Source of the DNA: Siderastrea radians
Lineage: Eukaryota > Cnidaria > Anthozoa > Scleractinia > Rhizangiidae
Length of the DNA: 64,000 bases
NCBI GenBank assembly: GCA_964017195.1
Contig: CAXHKT010000132.1
Span: 65,001 to 129,000 of the forward strand
Direction: 5' to 3'
The position numbers were made by a program, and so were the translations under genes. The notes below the pieces were generated by a model that worked only from the letters and a program-made list of their open reading frames with translations, searched no databases and was not told the origin of the DNA. Within the stretch, counting starts at the first letter, position 1, and each line of letters begins with the position of its first letter. This document shows, in pieces, positions 47,086 to 59,034 of the stretch.

Positions 47086-50000
47086 GGAAACATTGATGTA
47101 CATACTCAATAAGTATCACTTCTACTCTTTGAGTTCAATACATTACGGATCTTAGGGCTAAGGTCACGTTCCAGATGGCAAGATAATTTTTGACGTCCGT
47201 ACATTGTATTCAATAAGTATAACTTATACTTTTTAAGTTGACTGCAGTTCAATACATTACCGATCTTAGCACTTAGGTCGTTTCTAAGGTAATTTTTGAT
47301 GTCTGAATGTTGTGCTCAATATAAAGTATAACTTCTACTTTTTAAGCTGACTGGAGTTCAATTCAATTTACCGATCTCAGTGCTAAGGTCGTGTGCTAAG
47401 GTAAATTTTGATGTCCGTAATGTTGTACTCAATAAGTATAACTTCTACTTTTTAAGTTGACTGGAGTTCAATTCATTACTGATCTTAGCACCAAGGTCGT
47501 TTTCCACACAGCAATACTCAATAAAATATCTAGCTGAGCAGTCATGCATGTTTAAGACTGAAGAGACTGAGATCAATTTTCCGTGAAGTCCGTACTCATG
47601 AAGACGCGGTGTAACTTATTCGTTTTAAGTTGGGGAGAGTAAAAATCGGGAGCGATCTTGACGCTAACACCGTGGAAGTTATATTTATTGAGAAACATTG
47701 ATGTACATACTCAATAAGTATCACTTCTACTCTTTGAGTTCAATACATTACGGATCTTAATGTCTTAATGTATTAAGACTAAGGTCACGTTCTACATGGC
47801 AAGATAATTTTTGACGTCCGTACATTGTACTCAATAAGTATAACTTATACTTTTTAAGTTGACTGCAGTTCAATACATTACCGATCTTAGCACTTAGGTC
47901 GACGTACTGTACAACGTACAGACATCAAAATTTACCTTGAACACGACTTTAGCGCTAAGATCGGTAATGAATTGAACTGGCACTCAACTTAAAAAGTAGA
48001 AGTTATACTTATTGAGTACAACGTACAGACATACGAAATTTATCAGTTTGCCATTTAGAACATGACTTTAGCGCTAAGATCTGTAATGAATTGAACTGCA
48101 GTCAACTTAAAAAGTATAAGTTATACTTATTGAGTACATTACATTCAGACATCAAAATTTACCTTGGAACACGACCTTAGCGCTAAGATCGGTAGTAAAT
48201 TGAATTGAACTCCAGTCAACTTAAAAAGTATAAGTTATGCTTATTGAGTAGAACATACAGACATCAAAATTTACCTTAGAAACGACCTAAGCGCTAAGAT
48301 CGGTAATGTATTGAACTGCAGTCAACTTAAAAAGTATAAGTTATACTTATTGAGTACAATGTACAAACATCAAACTTTGCCTTGCCATGTAGAACACGAC
48401 TTAAGCGCTAAGATCGGTAGTGAATTGAGCTGCAGTTAACTTAAAAAGTAGAAATTACACGTATTGTATGAGTACAACGTACAAACATACGAAATTTTGA
48501 TCTTGCCATGTACGGAACACGACCTTAGCGCTAAGATCGGTAATGAATTGAACTGCAGTCAACTTAAAAAGTACAAGTTACACTTATTGAGTACAGTGTA
48601 CAAACATCAAACTTTGCCTTGCCATGTAGAACACGACTTAAGCGCTAAGATCGGTAGTGAATTGAGCTGCAGTTAACTTAAAAAGTAGAAGTTACACGTA
48701 TTGCATGAGTACAACGTACAAACATACGAAATTTTGATCTTGCCATGTACGGAACACGACCTTAGTGCTAAGATCGGTAATGAATTGAACTGCAGTCAAC
48801 GTGAAAAGCAGAGGTTATACTTATTGAGTACATTACATTCAGACATCAAAATTTACCTTAGAACATGCGACCTTAGCGCTAAGATCGGTAGTAAATTGAA
48901 TTGAACTCCAGTCAACTTAAAAAGTATAAGTTATACTTATTGAGTAGAACATACAGACATCAAAATTTACCTTAGAAACGACCTAAGCGCTAAAATCGGT
49001 AATGTATTGAACTGCAGTCAACTTAAAAAGTATAAGTTATACTTATTGAGTACAATGTACAGACGTCAAAATTTATCTTGCCATGTAGAACGTGACCTTA
49101 GTCCTAAGATCCGTAATGAATTCAACTCAAAGAGTAGAAGTCAATACTTATTGAGTATGTACATCAATGTTTCCCTCAATAATAATCTGGTTGGTTTCAG
49201 TTCAATGCTCATGATATCAAGATATTTTCCACCCAAAAGAGGAGTAAATTATTGCAGCCATATCTTATTTTTTGGAAACGTTAACAGATGCATGCTGAAA
49301 CGAGCTTAACTGCACTGCACTTAACTGCATTAACTTAAAAGAGTAGAAGTTATACTTATTGAGTACAACATACAGACATCAAAAGTTACCTTGTTGTGTA
49401 GAACACGACTTAAGCGCTAAGATCGATAATGAACTGAACTGGCACTCAACTTAAAAAGTAGAAGTTACACTTATTGAGTACAACGTACCGACATCAAAAT
49501 TTATCTTGCCATTTAGAACACGACCTTATGGCGCTAAGATCGGTAATGAATTGAACTCCAGACAACTCAAAAAGTAGAAGTTATACTTATTGAGTACAAC
49601 GTACAAACATCAAAGTCATACAGACATCAAAATTTACCTTAGAAACGACCTAAGCGCTAAAATCGGTAATGTATTGAACTGCAGTCAACTTAAAAAGTAT
49701 AAGTTATACTTATTGAGTACAATGTACAGACGTCAAAATTTATCTTGCCATGTAGAACGTGACCTTAGTCCTAAGATCCGTAATGAATTCAACTCAAAGA
49801 GTAGAAGTCAATACTTATTGAGTATGTACATCAATGTTTCCCTCAATAATAATCTGGTTGGTTTCAGTTCAATGCTCATGATATCAAGATATTTTCCACC
49901 CAAAAGAGGAGTAAATTATTGCAGCCATATCTTATTTTTTGGAAACGTTAACAGATGCATGCTGAAACGAGCTTAACTGCACTGCACTTAACTGCATTAA

Positions 50001-50734
50001 CTTAAAAGAGTAGAAGTTATACTTATTGAGTACAACATACAGACATCAAAAGTTACCTTGTTGTGTAGAACACGACTTAAGCGCTAAGATCGATAATGAA
50101 CTGAACTGGCACTCAACTTAAAAAGTAGAAGTTACACTTATTGAGTACAACGTACCGACATCAAAATTTATCTTGCCATTTAGAACACGACCTTATGGCG
50201 CTAAGATCGGTAATGAATTGAACTCCAGACAACTCAAAAAGTAGAAGTTATACTTATTGAGTACAACGTACAAACATCAAAGTTTATTTTGACACGTAGA
50301 ACACGACTTTAGCGCAATTCGGTAATTAACTGAACTGCACTTAACTTAAAAAGTAGAAGTTATAAGTATTGAGTACAATGTACAGACATCACAATTTGTG
50401 CGTTGCCATGTAGAACACGACCTTATGGCGCTACTTAAGATCGCAATGAATTGAACTCCAGACAACTCAAGAGGTAGAAGTTATACTTATTGAGTACAAC
50501 ATACAGACATCAAAATTTATCTTGCCACATAGAACACGACCTTATGGCAGTAAGATCAGTGATGAGTTGAACTCCAGACAACTTAAAAAGTAGAAGTTAT
50601 ACTTATTGACTACAATGTACAGATATCGACCTTTGGTGCTAAAATCGGTATAATGAATCCAAGTCTCCAGACAACTGATATGAACTGAAGAAGTGGAAGT
50701 TATACTTACTGAGTACGGACATCAAAATTTAGCT
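47086..50734. repeat. Inverted ~110-bp satellite array of foldback B
   Basis: The unit contains the 12-bp palindrome CTTAGCGCTAAG, then GATCGGTAATGAATTGAACT, CTGCAGTCAACTTAAAAAGT, TTATACTTATTGAGTACA, and a block ending ACATCAAAATTTACCTT. Units before about 47905 are in one orientation, those after in the opposite one. Spacing is about 107-123 bp. Pieces of the adjoining arm (a TTTCCCTCAATAATAATCTG block) recur inside the array at about 49.17 and 49.84 kb. A ~600-bp duplication is also seen on the left (47088 against 47690). Confidence 0.75.
48950..50283. repeat. Perfect 667-bp tandem duplication in the array
   Basis: Positions 48950-49616 and 49617-50283 read identically as far as I can compare them. 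The duplicated block covers several satellite units plus the arm-derived segment. Identity on this scale implies a very recent duplication or an assembly artefact. Confidence 0.8.
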
Positions 50735-51863
50735 CAATATAATCTATTCGGTTTTCAGGTCAATGCTCACGATATCACGATATTTTCCACGCAAAGAAGG
50801 AGTGAATTATTGCTATATCTTTATTTTTATTGAAAACTAGCGCTTATTCATGCAAACAATACGGTTTGTATTCCAGTGAATATGTTTTCTTGACATGTGA
50901 TAGGAGCATGTCATGTAAGAAGTCTATTAGTTTAGACTGATAAGGTCTCAAAGGGTCTGAGAAGATAAATGGAGAACATTAGGTGAAAATCTGTTTTTCT
51001 TTCTCCTTTTGAAATTGCCATGTTTCTTGCAAATTCCAGAATAGAATGATTTACCTTTCTTCAGGAAATTGAAACCTTTCTTTAGAAAATTCAAATGTTA
51101 CCAATTAAAAGTGAATCAAGATGTCTCAAATCCAGATAACTTCAATCGTACTGTTCTTGGCTTTGGCATGGTAAGTGTATAGTAGTGTGTTAGCAACCTG
51201 TGACGTGGTTTACCCTTTCAAGGGATGTTTTTGTAAATTAACAGATCTTACCACATGAAGTGGTCTATTTTGAAGTTATCTGAAACACAGTAGAGTCACA
51301 CACAGGTCACAAAAAGATTTAGGCCCACTTCAAATGACAAAGGCAAGTTGTTGCACAACATTAGATTAATTAGGCTTGACTGTGGCACGTTTGTTTGTTT
51401 GTTTACTCATAGTGGCTAAGTGCAAGGAAATGCATTTAATTTTGATAGTTCAGACTAATTTCATGACTGCACCAAACCTTGGAGGGAAACTTCTACTAAA
51501 ATAATATGCGTTCATTATGAAAGGAAAACAGTGGAATCCAGGATTATTTAAGACATTATCATTTTTGTGCCAGTGACAATTGGGCGCCCAGTATTATTGA
51601 AAGCCTTTGATTCGCTGCTAACAGACTTTTTAAGTACATTTTCACACTGAATGAGTATGTTTCATACTCAACAAGTACTTTTTTGTACTCAATGAGTTTA
51701 TCATTGACGACCTGTCTAAATGCTGCTAAATGATTGGTTGATTTGTACTTATTCAGTGTTTGCAAGTTGACTCAATGAGTTAGTGATCATTGATTGGTTT
51801 ATTTTATACTTATCAGTTCATTCCAGTTTCCTTTTTGGCGTTCCAGTTTAATTCTAGCCAGTG

Positions 51864-53734
51864 TTAGTTGTTCTTTAAGAATATAAAATCAAATGTTGTC
51901 GAAAACTTCTTTTTATGCATCTACGGAGACAGGCAATAAATATATGTTATTCATCGACTGGAAGGTCCGTTTAGGGAAAAACTGTGCCCGAGGTCTTGAG
52001 TACGGTCCAAAGCCGCAGGCCGAGGGACGTACTCAAGACCGAGGGCACAGTTTTTCCCTCTACGGACCGACCTAGGCCGGTGAATAACGTATTTATTTTT
52101 TCTGCAATTTTGGAGGTGGAACGAGGCGAATTGGTTTGAGAACTGGTAAACAGTCCTTCTACTTGCGCTACTTCCCAAGCTCAAAGTTAAGCTAAAATTA
52201 TTAAGCCCACGAAAAGTAGCCGCTAGCAAACCGTAGGGATAAAGGATAGACTAACGATAAAACAAAACTAAAAATATATCATAAAACAATAAGCGTTAAG
52301 AACAAACCCCGACGTCTTATAGCAAGAATAAAGAAATAAGCTTTGTCTTGTTGAAAATGAAATCACACGTTTAAATTTGGTTTTCAGTACCGAAAGATCT
52401 GTAAGGTGGCACGAAAGGGTTTTTAAAATGTTATAAACCTTTTGAAACGAGGAAAGATTACAAGGAAGTATTTCCGAGCACGTGAGCAAACTATGAATAT
52501 CTCGACAACTCTTTGGTCGGGCAATACTTTAAGGCTGTTTGTGACGTCATAGCCATTACCATGACAACCCTAATAGTCCCCAGAAAGAATCCCTAAATTT
52601 CAGTTTTCGTCAATTATCCGAAAAACTAAGTCGGTGACCTACCATTTTTATTGCATTTTTACAAAGCTCCCTAAATTCTTTAACTTCTCTGACAGTGTGG
52701 CAAAAAGTTATTCAATGGAAGGTAAGTTATATCGAAAAAAGCCGCTTTATTAATTATAAAAAATTCCACTGAATAACTTTCTTCCAAAAGCTTCTATTTG
52801 AATTGCCACACTTAGTGTTACATGCATGCAAAAAATCAGGATAGGTCACCGAGCAAAATTTCGAGATAAAAACAAATGTCTCGTGCAAGTTTTATTTCCG
52901 GTTTGCGCGATTTTACGCGGCATTTGACTTCCGGTATTTTGCGCGCGCGACCTATCAATAGAACTTTGGATTCAATCAGCTGACGAATGCATTCTTGCTA
53001 TGTCGTGTGTAGGCTAAGCGCGCGGGCGGCTGAAACCCCTTTCGAGCCTCCTTAAAACAAGTAAGATTTTTAGTGAAAACTGAGGCCTACACTCACTCCA
53101 CTGCATATCTTAGTATTTAAAACATTGTTGTTCGTTCTTGGTCAAGATTTTTGCAAATCGGTACTTTGAGAAAACTAAACTGTATAAAAAACCTGCTGAC
53201 ATGCAGCAGTTCTTGTCGAAGACACAGCGGTGCGAGGTTTCTTGTTTGACTATTTTAGGTCACAGTCATTAATAATCATATTGTCTTGAATGAAGCTAAA
53301 TGGAACGAGATTAGAAAAGAAATCTCCAAGGAAAATAACGAAATTTCAATCGAGAAACTGAGGTCAAAAGACTACCTTGCAGTTAAGCCGTGTTAAATCA
53401 AATGGCGTATCAATAAGAAAACTGCAACTCGAAAAAGGCAAGCCAGCAAAATTTTCTTAACAAAAACACAGGAATACTCGCCTTTTTCGGAGAATAACCA
53501 GGACTTGTATTCCACTGCTGATTTTCTCTTTCACTTTACAACGGTTAATAAGAGAAAAGTTCCATTAAAAAAAAAAAATCCAGCGTTTCGTTGTGCCGGA
53601 GTAAAATGATTTCACTTCAAGTTTTCCCACAGATTGGAGCGGTCCGTACGCGGGGTCCGGATGGGAAAATCCGGACCGCTGGAGCGCGCACAGGGTGAAA
53701 TAAGGCCTTTACATTTCAGGTTTAATAAAGATTA
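51864..53734. other. Spacer between foldbacks B and C
   Basis: Besides hairpin element 2 (below), it holds an imperfect inverted repeat at about 52694-52812 (AGTGTGGCAA ... TTGCCACACT with a TTATTCA/TGAATAA inner pair). No gene is recognised. Confidence 0.5.
51939..52094. repeat. Short hairpin element 2
   Basis: A palindrome of about 155 bp related to hairpin element 1: arms with GTTATTCA, a GGGAAAAACTGTGCCC block, GTCTTGAGTAC and a GC-rich loop. It lies about 75 bp outside the right end of foldback B. Confidence 0.7.
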
Positions 53735-54040
53735 TTCAACGGAAACACGCATGTACATTACGTTTCCGCAACTGCGGGTTTGTGGAAACGCATTCCTTAA
53801 ACTCACATATCCGCAACGTTTACGCAGTCGCGGAAACTCTGTTAGCCATCGTGTTTCCGCGACTAGTAAATTCGACGACACACAATTATCCGCTGGATTT
53901 CCGGAGAGCAAATTTAACGATAAATCACGAATCCGCAAGGTTTACGCAGTTTCGGAAACTCTAATAGCCGTTAGGTTTCCACGATTTGCAAATTTGACAG
54001 ACACACAATTATCCGCTGGATTTCGGAAGGGCACATCATT
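53735..54040. repeat. GTTTCCG-rich repeat cluster
   Basis: Contains many copies of GTTTCCGC or its complement. Part of it is a tandem duplication of period 122 bp (CCGCAACGTTTACGCAGT near 53811, repeated near 53933). The right arm of foldback C, where visible, begins matching at about 54026, so this cluster may be the outer part of that element. Confidence 0.6.
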
Positions 54041-54289
54041 CACTGGGAAGTTCAAGTTAGGATACAAAGGGATTAGATTTCTCTTGTGAATCACAAATAC
54101 GGGAATACCCTGCTAATGTGGATGCATTCCTCAACGTACGGTACACCTATCGGAATTTTAATAACCAACGCAGTTTCTGATACACAACTTTAAGAAGTGG
54201 AGGCTGCGTTAGCAAACGTCTTTAGATCCACAGCGTTTAAGTGGATTGCGTTTTATTTTCACTATCTGTACAGAGAATGTCCTATTATG

Positions 54290-55680
54290 GTAACAGTCTT
54301 GGCAAAGCCCACACAAAGTTGGGCGTCCCTATGTTTGTAAATGAAAACGTAGTTCACATGCTCGAAAAAAATAATATAGTGCTGAACTTTGAAACAAAAG
54401 TGCAACGGAGACTATCACGATATGCATTTAAATTGATTCTTACAAATATCCAATCTGAGCTCACTGACAAAAGCACCATTATTTCCACTCGAAGATGGAC
54501 CAACAGTCTCGGCACATCCCACTCAAGGATGGGCGACCCCACTTTTGTCAATGAAAAAGTAGGCCACATAGTCGAAACAAAAATTAATAATATCGCGGTC
54601 AATTTTGAGACAAAAGACGAAGGGGACTTTTGCTACATGCATTTGAAATCAATAGTACAAATATCCAATCTGAGGTCATTGACAAAAGCGCCATTATTTC
54701 CACTCGAAGATGGACAAACAGTCTTGGCACAGCCCACTCAAGGATGGGCGGCCCTACTTTTGTCAATGAGAAAGTAGTTCACATAGTCGAAAAAAAATTA
54801 ATAATATAGCGGTGAATTTTGAAACAAAAGACGAAGGAGACTTTTGCTATAGGCATTTGAAATCAATCGTACAAATATCCAATCTGAGGTCACTGACAAA
54901 AGTGCCATTATTTCCACTCAAAGATGGACAAACAGTCTTGGCACAACTCACTCAAGATGGGCGGCCCTGCTTTTGTCAATGAAAAAGTAGTTCACATACT
55001 CGAAAAAAATAATATAGTGCTGAACTTTGAAACAAAAGAGCAACGGAGACTATTACTATATGCATTTAAATTGATTCTTACAAATATCCAATCTGAGGTC
55101 ATTGACAAAAGCACCATTATTTCCACTCGAAGATGGACAAACAGTCTCGGCACAGCCCACTCAAAGATGGACAAACAGTCTTGGCACAACTCACTCAAGA
55201 TGGGCGGCCCGACTTTTGTCAATGAAAAAGTGGTTCACATACTCGAAAAAAATAATAATGTAGTGCTGAACTTTGAAATAAAAGTGCGACACACTATCAG
55301 TATATGCATTTAAATTGATTCTGACAAATATCCAACCTAAGTTCATTGACAAAAGCGCCATTACATCCACTCATGCATGTGCTCGACGTCAGTGGTAGAT
55401 CATTGACAAAAGTGCCATTATTTCCACTCACTGATGGGCAGTCTTGGCACAGCCCATTCAAAGATGGGCGTCCCTACTTTTGTCAATGGAGGAGTAGATC
55501 GTATAATAAAAAAAGTAGTTCATATACGCATAAAAAGCTTCAATAGTGGTGAACTTTGAAACTAAAGAGCAAAGGAGTGTATTACTATATGAATTTAAAA
55601 TCATTCATACAAATATCCAACCTGAGTTCATTGACAAAAGCACCATTACATCCACTCATACATGTGCTCGACGTCAGCGG
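54290..55680 (+). repeat. ~214-bp tandem repeats in left arm of foldback C
   Basis: About six units, each with ATCCAATCTGAGGTCATTGA, CAAAAGCGCCATTATTTCCA, a GATGGACAAACAGTCTTGGC block, and CTTTTGTCAATGAAAAAGTA. The CATTGACAAAAG and CTTTTGTCAATG parts are inverse complements within each unit. Units recur near 54463, 54678, 54892, 55102, 55346 and 55632. Open frames of up to 178 codons here come from the repeat and mirror those on the right arm. Confidence 0.75.
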
Positions 55681-57339
55681 TAGTTAACTAGCCAAAGACT
55701 TACAATTCAAAATTGGGTTTAGTCTACATTGCAGGAATAATTGAGAACCAGAGTGGTGTTTGATAAGGATAGGTGTTCAAAAGATAATAAATAATTTAGG
55801 GCTTGGCTACTAGGTTATGTCTATATTATCTACCAAATTTTAATTGTCAGTAGCCCATGGATCATGTGAATGGACCGTTAAGGTTGAGCACTAAATACAT
55901 GTGACAATTAACAATGTTCAGTTGGTGAAACATTTAAGGCCAGCACACAGCATTTTGTAGATACAAAAACTAAAATTTACAAAGCTTGGTGGATATTCAT
56001 ACATAAAGAGATAAAACATGGCCAACAAAGCTAGAGTTCCCTCAACAACAGATGTCTCTGAGGTACATAAATTATCTTCCCAGTGGCTAAGTGCACATTA
56101 TTGGCCGGAGAATACAGGTCACCCTGGAAGATTATGAATTGATACGGTGTTGTTTTCCTCTCTGCCACTTATTTGGGACTGGTTTCTTCCTGTTGAAGAA
56201 ACAATCAAGAATGTAAGAACAAAAACAATTATTAAAATAAAGTAAAACAATTAACAAATTAATTTAAATAAGATCTTGTGACCTTGGATGCTTATGTAAA
56301 GATGGACACTTGTGATTGTGGATACTTTCGGGGAGACGAAACATTTGATGTTCATGCAGCATCTTCACTACAAGAGTTTGAGGAAAAAACATGAAGGACT
56401 CGCCATGACACTAAAAGCAACCACAAGAACAACAACAACAGAAAAACAAGTACATCAGGGGACTAGAATAGAAGCTGCATGAAACTGTTTATTCGGTTGG
56501 ACTGTTTGTGTCCTCATTTCTGCATTCTGCATTGTATTCAGTTGAAACTCTGAGCAAATATTTTATAAGGAACAATCTTCATTAAATGACTACTATGAAA
56601 GTTAGTAAGAACTGTCCCCTTCCAGAATAGCTTATTTCAAACCATAAGTTTGGTTTATCTCTGAATTTGACTGCCATGCAAACAGTTGACCTTCAAGTTC
56701 ATGTACTTACTGTTACACATTTGTGAAAAGTGAATGAGAATAACCAATATACAATTAGAGAGATAAACCCCACAAATTCCTTGTGTTTGCATGTTACAGC
56801 CTTTGGCAATAGCAATGGCAATATCGCTATTGCTACCTCAGCCTTTTCTCCTGAAACAGAGAACAGCAGTAGTTAGTGGTGGGTTACGTGTCTATTAGAT
56901 TTGTTTTGTCCCTTTTTCTTATCTTTTTATTCTTTTGTCTCAGCTGGTCATTGATTATAAAGTTATCATATAAAACAACTGGAATCAAGACAAATTTGCA
57001 GTTCAGTTTGCAACCACTAGGCAGTTTAAAGAAAAAACATGGCGGCAATAGCATGCAGCAGCACAAGCCATTACTTAATATCTCATATTGTGAAATTAAA
57101 TGTGTAAACACGATAATTAAAAACAAAGCCGTAGCCATATTCAATCGGTGTGAATGTGATCACTCGCACTGATACAGTAGCTTGAAGAGCTAACAAAAAA
57201 GCTGTCACTTGCAAACTGTACCAAGCGTAAAGATCTCACATTATGAAGTTAATGTGTTAACATGACAATTCAAACAAAAAAAATATATTTGAATTTTGAT
57301 CAAAAGGTATGGGCCCTCAGAAATGAGCCATAAATAAGG

Positions 57340-57440
57340 GGGGGTCCAAATCCCATTTCTCAGCCCAAATTTTGCCCAAATCCCAGCTCCCAGTCCAATT
57401 TTTACCACAAATCCCATTCCCAGTGCCACAAATCCCAATG
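57340..57440. repeat. Imperfect CCCAAATCCCA minisatellite
   Basis: Several degenerate copies of an 11-20-bp CCCAAATCCCAG-like unit, giving a G-rich minus strand. No function is evident. Confidence 0.5.
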
Positions 57441-57616
57441 CATCTTAAAAGTGGCCAAAATTAAAACAATTAACCAAATATCTTTATTTTTTTTTCTTAT
57501 ACAAGCAAGATAAATAAAAAAATAATCAATATATAAGTTTTTTATCTGCAACAAATTCACCTGCTGGACTGCACAGTCTCGGACATTCGTTGAGTAAATA
57601 GGTTAAAAGAAGGGTA

Positions 57617-57840
57617 TTACCACCAAATGCCAAGAATACGAAGCCTTTTATGACAAAACCCTCCCCTCACCACAAGGTATTTGAGAGAAATGCTCAGTCT
57701 AATCTTGAAAGAAAATTCTTTCAAATTCAATGGAAAAGACTATCTACAAACTCATGGAACTGCCATGAGAACAAAAATGGCGGTAGCTTTTGCTAATATT
57801 TTCATGACCAAAATAGAAAGAGAAATACTAAGACAGAGCC
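57617..57840 (+). pseudogene. Penelope-like element reverse transcriptase fragment
   Basis: One frame reads ITTKCQEYEAFYDKTLPSP, and another continues RYLREMLSLILKENSFKFNG, DYLQTHGTAMRTKMAVAFAN, IFMTKIEREILRQS. The TAMGTKMAV..FANIFM pattern is typical of Penelope-like RTs (here G is replaced by R). A frameshift separates the two parts, and the catalytic YIDD region is absent. A dead fragment in the spacer of foldback C. Confidence 0.7.
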
Positions 57841-57974
57841 AATCTTCAAAAGTTCAGATGCCCGGGGGGTTGATGTTGAAGCTTCAATTTGACTGGTACC
57901 TGTACATTACACACTTCAAGTGTGGGGGACTTCGCTCAAACGTAGTAAATATCAAACAAGGCAAGAATATTTGG

Positions 57975-59034
57975 ATTTATTATTCAACTGCATTCAGTAG
58001 AGTACAAATAACACCCAAAACGAGTACAAATATCCCACAGTATTTGTACTCGAGAAGACCGGTTTGACAGGTTTTCTACAAATGCCACGTCAGGCATTAG
58101 GCTTACAAGGTGAACGATGAAAAAATGGCCAAAACGCTCGTTTTTCCCAAAGAAAACAATGAATGCTTACCAAATTTTGAGGTTTTTAACGAAAACGAGA
58201 TCCTAGAGACAAGCACTGACCTAGACGGCAGTGAAATTTCTTTATTTATTGAAGAAAATCGAAACGTATTAAAATACAACAGAAAAGACAAAAACTGACC
58301 TCAAGTCCGTTAAAGAAACAAGGGCCATTGAAGAAATTCCCGCCGAGGAACTTAACAATCTTTTATGTCATTGGTTTGTCAAAGTCTGGAGTAGGAACCC
58401 ATCTTTTCTCAGGAGCTGTCTTCAACAAATGCACATTGTTGTCGGTCAGCAATCTCCACCGCTATCTCTTCCAAAATGACGCGTGGTTAGTGATTCGGAC
58501 GAAGATGACTGAGCTTGAAGTGCTGTTTAACTTCGTTTGACTTGACTTTCGAGTTCTGTTTGTTCTGTCGAGTTCTTTCTTTTCGTAGTTTTACTCGGTG
58601 ACCAAGAACATTGTTGTTCATCTAACTGTAAACCCGAAAATAATTCAGTTTTGCCTTGTTCCATCTTTGTTTTCCTTGCAAGTTTGAAATAAAATCACGA
58701 CGCTTCGCTCGATTGACAGGTTTGACAAGTTTTCGTTTTTGACCAATCAACAACAACCTCACGTTAAGCGCGCGAAACCTGACCTGCTGGCGCGCTCACT
58801 CGCTGCTCAGAAGTCACGCTAGTTTGTCACGCAACTCAGACAGTTTATAAACCACTTTTCCATTTTGTAGCTAAGTTGAATAATAAATCCCTTATTAGAC
58901 GGTTTAGTGTGTAGTATCGTGGGACATTTTTACTCGTCTCTTGTATTTTGACTCGCCCTACGGGCTCGCCAAAATACATCGCGACTCGTAAAAATATCCC
59001 ACGATACTACACACTAAACCGTCTAATAAGATGT
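57975..59034 (+). repeat. 1.06-kb tandem unit, copy 1 (Crypton-like 5' fragment)
   Basis: First of two direct copies. It starts ATTTATTATTCAACTGCATT and ends in a 140-bp palindrome. An open frame at 58110-58298 begins NDEKMAKTLVFPKENNECLP. After a frameshift the sequence continues KTKTDLKSVKETRAIEEIPA, then EELNNLLCHWFVKVWSRN, similar to the N-terminal region of Crypton-derived (DUF3504) proteins and to the 18-kb fragment. No recombinase domain follows. Confidence 0.55.
58891..59030. repeat. 140-bp palindrome, copy 1
   Basis: CTTATTAGACGGTTTAGTGT is mirrored by ACACTAAACCGTCTAATAAG, with inner arms TAGTATCGTGGGA and TTTTGACTCGCCC/GGGCTCGCCAAAA meeting at a TACG centre. Nearly perfect. Confidence 0.85.

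Larger units (their letters stand above)
45957..51863. mobile_element. Giant foldback element B
   Basis: The ends CACTGGCTAGAATTAAACTG are inverted at 45957 and 51863, flanked by TTAA on the left and TTAG on the right. Arms of about 1.1 kb (45957-47085 and 50735-51863) match in inverse orientation with scattered differences. The interior is filled by a ~110-bp satellite in two opposite orientations meeting near 47905. No coding sequence is recognisable; the longer open frames (100-128 codons) are just satellite read through. Foldback architecture like element A but unrelated in sequence. Confidence 0.8.

Noticed and set aside
48464..49976. Repeat-protein-like open frames (DLSAKIGNELNCSQLKKYK repeated)
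   Set aside because: Readthrough of the ~110-bp satellite. The unit length varies so the frame is not maintained across the array.
47086..50734. CRISPR-like repeat array
   Set aside because: Units are contiguous and vary throughout, without constant repeats and unique spacers, and the context is an animal genome.
54241..55313. Frames of 129-178 codons suggesting a repetitive protein
   Set aside because: They fall in the ~214-bp repeats of foldback C and change frame between units. The mirrored frames on the right arm are likewise repeat-derived.
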